From: Cymbidium sinense
Lineage: Eukaryota; Streptophyta; Magnoliopsida; Asparagales; Orchidaceae
NCBI GenBank assembly: GCA_021442155.1
Contig: CM038221.1
Coordinates: 146,931,601-146,995,600, forward strand
Length of the DNA stretch: 64,000 nucleotides
Reading direction: 5' to 3'
Shown here: piece after piece, positions 1-10,785 of the stretch
How positions within the stretch are numbered: position 1 is the stretch's first letter
Layout: every line of letters begins with the position of its first letter
Notes under the pieces: model-generated
The model's database searches: none
What the model saw: the letters and a program-made list of their open reading frames with translations, nothing else
Told to the model about the DNA's origin: nothing
Made by a program: the position numbers and the translations under genes

Positions 1-3000
1 TAGGAGGCTTAGGGAATAATTTTGGGATATTTCTCTTAAGCTATTCCCTAAACTCCCTTTTCTTTCTTTAATCCTCTCTTAATTAAGGGCTAATTCATTA
101 ATTAACCACTTAATTAATTTCTAAAAATTCTAAGACTTTCCATAACTTAATTAATCTACTTTGGGTAGATGCTTAGGTGTTCAAGAGCCTAAGTTCAATT
201 AAGGAAATCAAAACCCAACTCATATGTGTGAGGGGTGTTTTGAAATTATTAAGTTAAACCCCTTAGCTTAATTAACCATTAATCATGAGTCAAATTAAAT
301 TAGGCCCTTTTCTTTCTACGTGCATTGCAAATTTAAATTTCTCGTGAGGTATTATGTCATCTCATTGGTTCATAATTACTTAGTTAACTATGCTAAGGTG
401 GGGTAGGTAAGGGTTAATTAACTTATTTAATTCATACCTTGACCTAATCAAAATCTAAAATGAACCTAATCATCTAAAAATTAAACATAAATGTCAAGCA
501 CATGTGGGAATGGGTTAGGAACAACAAACTCAATCCATATTTTAAAAATTAATTTAAACTCAAGATCAAACAAAAATCATATTAAATGAACTTTTAGTTT
601 ACTTTAAAGCTTTCTTATTTCATAAGATTGTCTTTAGGATTTAATTAAAGTGAACCTGTTTATATGCTTTCATTGCTTTAATTCTTCCTTAACAAGCTAA
701 ATATGTGTGCCATGTAGTTTCATGCATTCATACTTTTCAAAATTCAAATTTAAAATGAAAATATTTACTTTATATCAAATTTGTATGTGTTGGCTAAAGT
801 AGAAATATGAGTGGCTATTATCACTATTAAATTCAAATTATTTTTAAAACATATAAATCAAATGCTTAAAACTGAAAGTGTGTTACTTAATTATAATTAT
901 AAGCTTGCATGTGAGTAAGATATAAGGATGTGCTTAGTATATGTTTTCCTTATCTTCTCTTTTAGTATAGTTTTGAATAGGATTTGGTAAGATTTTTGGT
1001 TCATTTGAAAAGAACCTAACACTTGTCTAATTCCACATCCTATTCATTACTATATTATCACTTAATAAGGATACCTATGCTTACACACATAAATTACATA
1101 AACAAAATGAATCAACTAATACAAATTTTTGCATTCTTTCTTTTTCCATTTATTTCTTTTATACACATGTTTGTATTTAAGGAAAGTGATATATTAGTCT
1201 GGACAACCATGAGGTTGCGAGGCATTAAGTAGCCCTAAGTAGGTCTTATACCTTACACCTCTGGTAAACAATAGCGTTGTACTCACTTATGTCTTTCTTA
1301 CTTTCATGTGTGCATGTGAAAATTGGATAAGAAATCCCTTTTCTACTTAATGAAAATCATGCATCATAAACTTTCAAATTTTCTTAAAAGATTTACTTAG
1401 CATGCATCATAAAGTGTGTTAAATATTCTAATTTGTGTGTATAGATATGCTCAGGACTCATTCATATGCATGTTATATATGTTGGGAAAGAAATGAAGTG
1501 AAGTATGTTTTATGAATTTGGTTCATTTTATTTGATCTTAAAATGCCTTTTTTTGAATGGATTTATTTAGAGTTCATCTAAACTTAGGATTAATTAAAAT
1601 ATTTAATTAAAACATTTACTAAACAAAACTAAAACATGAATCTGCTTTAGAAATTACTTAGGTTAGGGAAGGAAAGTGAAGTTCTCATTTCTTTCCCTCT
1701 CTTTATAACTTAGTAATTAATTATAGGATTCACTTGAATCTAATCAAAACATGAAATAAAATCAACCCAAAATAACTAAATCTCTTAAATGAAACCCTCC
1801 TCTAAGTTGAACATGCTTCATACTTAGAAAATTCTAACTTAAAGTCATAGCAAAGCATACCACACAAACCTCCAAAGCACACACATTAAGCTAAGGTACC
1901 ACTTCTAGCTTTAGGTTAGGGCGGTGCATGGTTTGATGCTTGCTTTTATTTTGTGATAAATAATTTATACTGAATGTTAGGATGAATGTGTGTAGAATGA
2001 ATGGTAGGATGATCTTAGTCTAATCATTGCCTTCTGCAGGGGATTGTGCTTAAGGGACATTATAATAAATAAAAATATAAATGCTTTTGCTATGTAGGTG
2101 CTTATACTCCTAAGCATAATCCAATAGGATAGGTGGACTTAGTCACCCATGTGTGGGGTGATAAGTTCAATATACATACTTGGGATTTGGTGTTTTGTTT
2201 AGCTAACCATTGTTTTGTAGGTGTTAGCTAGATTTACTTTTCATTTTCATATAAATTTGTGCAATTAGGATTTTATAATGATTGTTATGGGGATTAGAAT
2301 GAGCATTGGTCATAATATCTCATCTTATGCATCATGTGAAGTCTTTAGAACATCCACCTTTCAACCATCCAAAAGAAGGAACCAAAGAAGAAAGAAGAAA
2401 AGAAGAATGAAGAAATGAAGCTTGAAGACCCCCATAATAATGAATTCCTTACTTAATTGTATTTAATTCATTTATAATCTAGGTTGTATAAGGGTAGAGC
2501 TTGGCTACCTAATTTATTTTTGAGTTTGTGCGGTGGTACCCGATCACAACGACCTCTTATTCTTTTACGATTAGCTTTATAAATTAATTGATGATTTGTT
2601 TAGCTTGTGCATTAAGTGACATCTTTTTTCTAGTTCCTTCCTTGCTTTATGTATGGCCTGGATGTGGATTAAGCTCTTAGAAAAAAAATAAATCTTTTAC
2701 CAAATCTAACAACTCAAAATTAGAAATAAAGAACTCATAACCTCACATAAATCTAAGGTTTAAAATCAAGATAAAAGAATTAGCAACCCCTTAGCTAGAT
2801 GAGTATTTATTTTATAACATCATGCACAACTACATCTATTTTCACTCTTGATTAGAGGGCTTCCACCTTTGCCAGAAAACTTGGCTTGACTTTCGAGAGC
2901 AATGGTGGAAAACACCTCCTCCCTTCTCACTGATTTTGGCCAATAGCTTTATTTCTCAAGCATTAGACATATGAATCCTATTACCCCGAGTCAAAATAAT

Positions 3001-4027
3001 TATCCAAAAATGAAAATAAAATGAAAATAAAATGAAATCTGAATTGCATTAGATTTAGGTCATTGGAAGCATGTCCTTACATGATCTAATCTCTTTAGGG
3101 AGTGAGTTTAAGGACTTAATCTCCTTCTAAATAAATAAAAGCCTAGTTATTTTGCATAAAGCATATGACTTGCCTACGCAAATTTAAAATCGTTGGAAGA
3201 GTTAGTTGGCGGCCACCCTCGAGCGGTTGTAAGCCAAACGATCGGGTGGTTTGTCCTTTCTTGTAGAAGCAAACCAAATACTTATTTTCTCCTTAGATTT
3301 AGGTTGTGCTTTTGGCCCTAGCCAAAGCTCCATAGATTTAGGTTCTGAGGTCGTCTATTCCCTTTGTGGGCCATAAGATTAATTCCTCACCTCTTAGGCA
3401 TTTCTTTTAATCTTGTGGAATCATAAGTCCCAAATTTCTAATAAAAAATGCAACTCAAACAAATTAAATCAATCTCAAAAAATATAAAGCCCAACCATAG
3501 GATAGTTTGAGATGCTCCCTAGGTTTCCTAGCATCGTGGGCATCTCCTACTTATCTTTCTTTTGGCTTCGATAATAACTCCCTCTCTTTGATCGATCCCA
3601 TTTTGTTCTTCAAAAATGAACCAATCGATTGATAGTCCTTTCCTATTGAAATCATTGAAGACAATGATCATTTACCTTAATCGAGAGTATTCCTAAGGGA
3701 TCTCATCCCAGGATATGTATATGAGGGCTTGCCAGAACTTAACAAACTCAATTTAAAATAAATCATGTTTTACTTTTTCATGTAAAGTAGGGGAAGAGTC
3801 TTTGGTACATATATAGACACATTATCCTTAGGAGTCATTATTGAGGTGATTAGGTCCATTAAAGGGTAGTGACTTCTATCTCCCAAGAGATAGTACACTA
3901 TTCCTTGATGACGTACCCAATCACTTGAATAAGCACATCTACGGATTTGCGTGGCATCCCAAAAAGATGAATTTTTATATTCTTGCTTTTCACAATAGAT
4001 TGAAGGTGACCATATAGAAATTTTTCA
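1..4027 (+). mobile_element. Long-LTR family, copy A, 3' portion
   Basis: This stretch aligns by eye over its full length with 38330-42363 (copy D) and with parts of copies B, C and E, so it is the last 4 kb or so of an LTR that began before the window. Shared blocks are the 'tattagtctggacaacc' block near 1190, the long hairpin at 2041-2122, a GAA-rich purine tract near 2380-2420, the short hairpin at 2492-2510 and the 'aatcgagagtattcctaag' block near 3680. It ends in TTTTTCA at 4021-4027, like copy D. No PBS follows, so it is probably a solo LTR or the 3' LTR of an element lying to the left. The small open frame at 1023-1232 is not kept in the other copies, and I see no gene here. Confidence 0.85.
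2041..2122 (+). other. Conserved long hairpin of the LTR, copy A
   Basis: The left arm GGATTGTGCTTAAGGG pairs with the right arm TCCTAAGCATAATCC across an AT-rich loop of about 50 nt. The same structure occurs in all five LTR copies. Confidence 0.6.
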
Positions 4028-4080
4028 AGAAATAATTTTTATCTTCTTTGAAATTCTTTTTTCAAGAAATAATTTTGTAC
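4028..4080. repeat. 18-bp direct repeat between LTR A and the MULE array
   Basis: TTTTCAAGAAATAATTTT occurs at 4022-4039 and again at 4059-4076, 37 bp apart. The first copy spans the LTR A 3' end. It may be a small local duplication. Neither copy is seen at the right end of the MULE, so it is not shown to be a target duplication. Confidence 0.45.
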
Positions 4081-5825
4081 ACTATTTAGAGTTCTTTCAA
4101 GGAGGATTTGAGCACTTTTGGAGCAGTTTTTCATGTGTACACTTTGTACACTCTAGAGTGTACACCTTTTTTTATTTTAAACCACTGGGGGACTTTGTAT
4201 ATCCTTTCTAAATGTTATTATAGGATGCTTTGAGTTCTTTCCAGGAAGATTTTGGTAAATTTGGAGCATTTCTCTAGGGTGTACACTCTGCACACTCTAC
4301 ACCCTCTTTTTTATTTTAAACCACTAGGGGACTTTTTATTTCATTTCTAAATGCTATTATAGGCCGCTTTAAGTTCTTTATTGGAGGATTTCTCTGATTT
4401 TGGAGCATTTCTCTGGAGTGTATACTCTGGAGTATATACCCTTTTTTTAATTTTAAAGTATTGGGGGGACTGCTTATATTCCTTCTAAATGCTAATATAA
4501 GTTGCTTTGAGTTTTTTTCAAGAGAATTTGGGTGATTTTGGAGTAATTTTTTATGTGTACACTCTATACACTATAGAGTGTACACCCTTTTTTATTTTAA
4601 ACCACTCGAAGACATGGAATTATAGATCTCAATGGTGTAATATGTTGTATGGAATGCCTTTCAACATGATTTGAGTATTTTTATTAGTTTTCCAAAGTTT
4701 ACACTCTATAGAGTGTGCCCATTTTTATTTTAAACCACTATGGGACTTCCTATATCTATTATAAATGCTATTATAAGCTGCTTTAGGTACTTTCCAAGAG
4801 AATTTGGATGATTTTTGAGCAATTTTCTATGTGTACACTTTGTACACTCTGGAGTGTACACCCTTATTTATTTTAAACCATTGGGAGACTTCCTATATTA
4901 TTTCTAAATGCTATTATAGGCTACTTTGAGTCCTTTCTGGGAGGAATTTTCTTTTTTTTTAGATCATATCTCTGGAGTGTACACTTTGTATACTCTGGAC
5001 TATGCACCCTTTTTTATTTTAAACCACTAGGGGATTGCTTATATTCCTTTTAAATGCTAATATAAGCTACTTTGAGTATTTTCTAAGAGGTTTTGGGTGA
5101 TTTTGAAGCAGTTGTTTATGTGTACACTCTGGACTGTATACCCTTTTTTATTTTAAATCACTGGGGGACTTAAAATTATATATCTCAATGGTGTAATATG
5201 CTGTATGAAATGTCTTTCAACATAATCTGAGTATTTTTTATTAGTTTTCTAGAGAGTGTACACTGTGTACGCTCTAGAGTGTACACTCTGTACACTCTCG
5301 AGTGTACACCATTATTTTATTTTAAACCACTAGGGGATTTTGAATTATAGATCTAAATGGTATAATATGCTGTATGGAATGCCTTTCAACACGATTTGAG
5401 TATTTTTATCAATTTTTCATAGTGTATACTATGTACTCTATGGAGTGTACACCCATTTGTTTTATTTTAAACCACTATGGGTCTGCCTATTATGAATCTG
5501 AGTGGTGTAATATATTATATGGAATGTCTTTCAACATAGTTTGAGTATTTTTTTATCACTTTTTCAAAGTGTACACTATGTACACTCTGAAGTGTTCACC
5601 TTTTTTTGTAAAAAAAATTAAACCACTGAAGGACTGCCTATTATGGATCCCAATGGTATAATATGATGTATGGAATGCCTTTTAATATTATTTGAGTATT
5701 TTTTTTTATCAATTTTCCATAGTGTACTCTATGTACTGTCTAGAGTGTACACCCATTTTTTATTTTAAACCATGGTGTGACTTCCTATATCTCTTCTAAA
5801 TGCTATTATAAGATGCTTTGAGTTC
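4081..5825 (+). repeat. Left tandem array of the MULE, about 12 units
   Basis: Degenerate units of about 130-165 bp are marked by the block 'ttttattttaaaccactgggggact', seen near 4178, 4318, 4453, 4597, 4732, 4874, 5022, 5155, 5323, 5468, 5620 and 5766. Each unit also carries one or two copies of the palindrome GTACACTCTAGAGTGTAC or a variant, and most carry a segment like 'ctaaatgctattataggctgctttgagt'. Some later units instead carry 'ggtgtaatatgctgtatggaatg', so at least two unit types are mixed. There is no coding sequence. Confidence 0.85.
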
Positions 5826-6242
5826 ATAGTTATATAAGTTATATAGATTTTCATAATATGAGTGTGTGTCAATGTAGGTGAATGAGGCAAAGCATTAGTG
5901 CTATGACGAACTTGTTATGTCTTAGGAACCAATTGTAGGTAAACTCCTTTGCACTACTATTCATAATGAAAAGTAGGCATATGAACTCTATTATAATTAT
6001 GCACATCAAACTAGATTTAGTGTCCAGAAGGATCATGATAGTTATTAGTCAAATTTGAAGAATCTGAAATCCAAGGATTATTTATGCGCAAAAGCAGGTA
6101 CGAAAAAGGGTCTCAATCTAAATTGCTTAGTTAAATTTCAAAAAGTAGATACTAGGATCGATTGATTAGATTTTGTATTGATTTAAATGAGAATTAGAAG
6201 GTATAAAAATTAATAGAAACTCATAATCATTCATTAACAAAT

Positions 6243-7936
6243 TTGGGTGACCTACATCTTCTAAGATCTTACAGAGGCATCAACGAAGAGAAGGCGGCTG
6301 TGTTAAAGTCAATGTCAAAGGCTAGAATTAAAGTAACTGATGATTTCAACTATCTTAGTCAGGAAGTTAGTGGAGTGCAAAATATTGGCTTTACAAAAAG
6401 AGATGCTTTCGATTATATTCAAAAAGAAAGAAGATCATGGATTGCGAATGGTGATACCAAAAGGCAGACGAAAGACGAAATGTTTGCATGAGATGTCAAA
6501 GTTGATGAGTCGGATAGCTTGGTGAATTTTTTTTGGGCTGATAGCATGCTAAGGATAGACTATGATTATTTTAGGGATGTCATAATTTTTGATACAAGTT
6601 ATCAACTTAATAAATATATTCTAGTCTATGCACATTTTGTTGGAGTCAACTATCATTAGCAAAATATTTTATTTGGAGTAGTATTTCTATTTGAAGAGAC
6701 TATTGATTCATTCATATGGCTATTCAAAATATTTATCCGGCTAATGAATGAGAGGTGCCCTACAATAATATTCATTGATCAAGGTCAAGCAATGATGAGA
6801 GCCATTAAAATTACATTATCTCATACTCGCCATAGGTTGTGCCAATGGACTATTTCTAAGAAAGCTCCTTCAAAGATATATTGCTTTAATAGTAATAAGT
6901 CTGTACAGAGTCTCTTCTATAAATGCATGAGTAAATGTAATTCAAATGAAGAATTTAATAACCATTAGTCTAAGATGCTAGATGAAGGGAATTTACAGAA
7001 TCATGCTTGGCTAGCTGAGCTACACAGAATTAGAAGTAAGTGGTCTACCACATTCAATAAAGATTCATTCTCCATGGATATTTAATCAACACAATGCAGT
7101 GAGTCCATGAATAATGTATGCCATGGAATCTCTAAGCCAACAAGTCCTATCATCTATTGTTTCTTGGAATTAGATAAGATTATGGACACATGGTGATGGA
7201 ATGAATATGATGAAGATTTCAAATATAGCTAGTCAATAATTATTCTAGTAGTTAGAACTAGTTCTATATTGAAGCAAGCCACTAAGTTTTACACAAGAAA
7301 GCTTTACACTTTTCTTAAGAAGAATTTTTACATGGAGTTGGTGGATTAGGAGCAAATATCTTGGATGACAATCCCATGAAATAGCTCATAAAAAAACTTA
7401 GAGAAAAACAACATTTTCAAGACATGACCTGTTCATTTGGACAAGGCATGCCTAAATATAACTTGTAGGTGTAAAAAATTTAAAATGATGGGATTACTCT
7501 GTGCCCATTGCATTAGAGTCATGAGTCTAGAAGATATTATGAGTATCCCGGAGAAGTTTCTTCTCATGCGACAGTCTTCTGAGCATAGAAGGATATCTAC
7601 TTTGATAGTGTTTACAAAAACTTCAAAGATTTAGAAGGTTATGATAGAAATTCGATAGACATTCTTTTTTGGAACCACATCAGTAGATATTCATATCAAA
7701 TAAGTAGTAGAGCATAAGGTAATAAGGAAGCTGAGCAGTACATGTTAGATTATTTAAGAAAATTATTTGATAATATTGATTCTATATTAAGTGAGAATTC
7801 ACCTCCAATAGACAAAGCAAAGAAGAAAAAGAAGTTTTCTATAAGAGATTTCAAATGTACTCTAGAGTTACTAAAGGACCCAACTAAGATGCGACCAAAG
7901 GGTGTTTCTAATGCAAGGTTGAAAGGATATTGGTAG
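6243..7936 (+). pseudogene. MULE transposase relic, FAR1/FRS-like
   Basis: Fragments in shifting frames follow the order of a FAR1-related MULE transposase. At 6243-6491 there is an N-terminal stretch with 'QNIGFTKRDAFDYI'. At about 6520-6960 lies the MULE core with 'IFDTSYQLNKY', then 'HFVGVNYH', then 'IFIDQGQAM'; the two Asp positions of the DDE-type site are present. The usual Cys-x2-His of this region reads 'CQWTIS', so His has become Thr. At 7437-7634 there is a SWIM zinc finger C-x-C-x9-C-x-H ('CRCKK...LLCAH') followed by 'IPEKFLLMRQ', typical of FRS proteins. At 7742-7936 comes a C-terminal piece with 'DPTKMRPKG'. In-frame stops interrupt it near 6657, 6966 and 7083, with more beyond, so it is inactive. 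In a living element it would bind the ends and move the transposon in the nucleus. The upstream edge, near 6240, is approximate. Confidence 0.8.
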
Positions 7937-8640
7937 AGAAATAAGAAAGCCAAGAGTAATTTTCTACTAGTTTTTAAAATTTTACTCTTTAAATATTATT
8001 GTCATAATTGTACACATTATGTTTTTAATGTTACAGAGAAGAATGAACAAGTATCAATAGCTGCAGAACATAAAGAGTCACCTATTGCAACACCTTTTTT
8101 TTTGTAATGTCAGAGTATTTTTTAGAGGTATGCAGGTATAATACTTTGTTTGTACTATTAGATTTCAGCAACTGATACAATGTTCTTAAATTTCAAGAAT
8201 TTCACTCCAGCTCAACAGTAAGTCAATCGGTAGAAGGATAGGCCAAGTTGATGATGGACATCATTAGAGGGAGACATTACAATGCGTGAAGCAGAGAGAT
8301 AAATATATTTTAGTTGTAGCTTTTTTATGATTAGTTGAAGCCCAATTTTAATGTGTTCTCTATTTGAATGACTGTATTTTAATCCACTATTACAATGTTG
8401 TACTTTGAAGCTCAACTCAACATATTTTCAGTGAAGTGAATTAAATAGTCAAGTACAATATTTCAAATGTGTATTTTATGAACCTTTATGCAATGTTGAT
8501 TGTGACGTCTCATTTTGGCTTTTCTTTATCTATTTTTTGTTTGTATTAAAAAATTGAAAGAATATTTTATAGGATTTTTTTTCATGAAGTTACTAAATTA
8601 ATTTATGCTTCTCTGATGGCTCATTTGTTGTTCTGAAACT
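7937..8640. other. No gene seen between transposase relic and central array
   Basis: This is AT-rich sequence. Short pieces near 8195-8280 could be the decayed tail of the transposase transcript, but I find no domain or repeat that I can name. Confidence 0.5.
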
Positions 8641-10570
8641 AATTATAGTTCAACATAAAAAAACTAAGGTTGTACACTCCAGGGTGTATAGAGTGTACAC
8701 TTTGAAAAACTGGCCAACAAATTCTCAATTCCTATTTAAATGCACTCCATACATCATATAAAATCCTTGAGATCAATAATTGGAAGACCCACATCACTTA
8801 AATTTAAAAAATAAGGGTGTACACCCTAGAGTGTAATGACACAGTATGTGACAGTCTAGAAATTTGGTGAAAAAATCAATTTCTATTGAAAGGGATTCTA
8901 AATAACATATAAAATCATTAACATCCATAATTGGGAGTGCCCCCATTATTTAAATTTAAAAATAAGAGTGCACACTCTAGGGTGTATAGAGTATACACTT
9001 GAGGGTGTATATAGTATACACTCCAGGGTGTACAGAGTGTACACTCTAAAAGACTGAGAACAAAAAATATCAATTCCTATTTAAATGCACTCCATGCAAC
9101 ATATAAATTCTTAAGATCCATAATTGAAAGACCCACATCATTTATATTTAAAAAATAAGGGTGTACACCCTTAGTATATAGAGTGTACAGAGTGTACATA
9201 GTGTACACTTTTGAAAATTGATAGAAAAAAATCAATTCCTATTGAAAGGGAATCTAAACAACATATAAATCATTAATATCCATATTTGGGAGCCCCCATT
9301 ATTTAAATTTAAAAAAAAGAGTGTACACTCCATGGTGTACTCCAAAGTGTACACTCTAGAGTGTTTAGAGTGTATAGAGGGTACATAGTGTACACTTGAA
9401 AATTGACAGAAAAAACTCAATTCCTATTGAAGGGACTCCAAACAACATATAAGACCATTGAGATCCATATTTGGAAGTCCTCCTATTATTTAAAATTTTA
9501 AAATAAGGCTGTACACTCCATAGTGTACACATTATACACTCCAAGGTGTACAGAGTGTACACTCTGGGGTGTACAAAGTGTACACTCTAAAAAATTGAGC
9601 AAAAAAAATCTCAATTCCTATTTAAATGCATTCCATACAATATATAAACTCCTTGAGATCCATAATTGGAAGACCCGCAATATTTAAATTTAAAAAATAG
9701 GGGTACACCCTAGAGTGTATAGAGTATATAGAGTGTACACTCTAAAAAAATTGATAGAAAAAAAATTTAATTCCTATTAAAAGGGACTCCGAACAGCATG
9801 TAAAATCATTGAGATCCATATTTTGAAGTCCCCCCATTAATTAAAAAATAAGGTTGTACACTCGAGAGTGTACAAAATGTGCACATGAAAAATTGAGCAA
9901 AAAATTCTCAATTTCTTTTTAAATGCACTCTATATAGCATATAAAATACTCTAGGTCTATAATTGGAAGACCCACAACATTTAAATTTAAAAAATAGGGT
10001 GTAAACCCCAAAGTGTACAAAGTGTACACTCTAAAAAATTGGCAGAAAAAATCAATTCCTATTGAAAGGGACTCCAAACAGCATATAAAATCATTGAAAT
10101 CCATATTTGGAAGTCCACCCATTAATTAAATTTTAAAAATAAGGCTGTACACTCCACAGTGTACAAAATGTACACTCTAGAGTGTATAGAATGTGCACAT
10201 GAAAAACTGAGAAAAAAATTCTCAATTCCTTTTTAAATACACTCCATACAACATATAAAATCTTTGAGATCCATAATTGGAAGACCCACGTCATTTAAAT
10301 TTTAAAAATAGGAGTGTACACCCAAAGTGTATAGAGTGTATAGAGTGTACATAGTGCACACTTAAAAATTGACAGAAAAAACTCAATTCTAGCTAAAAGG
10401 GACTTCAAACAGCATATAAGACCATTGTGATCCATATTTGGGAGTCCCTCCATTAAGGTTAAATTTTCTAGGAGGTGTCTGAGTGTGCACTCTAGAGAAA
10501 TGACCAAAAATTCTCAATTCATGTTAAAAATTCTTAATTCTTAATTCCCAATTCCTATTTAAATACATTC
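8641..10570 (-). repeat. Central tandem array of the MULE, two alternating unit types
   Basis: About 12 units of roughly 140-200 bp lie in the same orientation as the right arm. Type 1 carries 'tttaaatgcactccatac' and 'attggaagacccaca' (near 8740, 9080, 9620, 9920, 10230). Type 2 carries 'tattgaaagggactccaaac' and 'ggaagtcccccatta' (near 8880, 9240, 9420, 9770, 10055, 10390). They mostly alternate, which gives a dimeric period near 300 bp. The palindrome GTACACTCTAGAGTGTAC and variants separate the units. Small open frames on the minus strand here (9232-10507) are translations of the repeat and are not genes. Confidence 0.8.
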
Positions 10571-10785
10571 CAAATAACATTAAAAACCCTATTATTTCAA
10601 TTTAAGTAATAAGAAAATATTGAGCTGATTGCTATTGCACTATAGCATATGTACATGCAAGAAGACATGTACAAGAAAGATAATTAAAGAGATTATCTAC
10701 ATACATAGTTATGGTCAAAAAATTCATATATACACAAACTCTCAAATTTCAAATGTATAATGCAGTTATTTCTTATTTAAGCAGA
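10571..10785. other. AT-rich spacer downstream of the Ulp1 relic
   Basis: This short unique-looking stretch lies between the central array and the 3' end of the minus-strand protease relic. No domain, repeat or RNA gene is apparent. Confidence 0.4.

Noticed and set aside
8641..10570. Endogenous pararetrovirus or other viral repeat
   Set aside because: No viral coding motif. The array is shared with the MULE arms.
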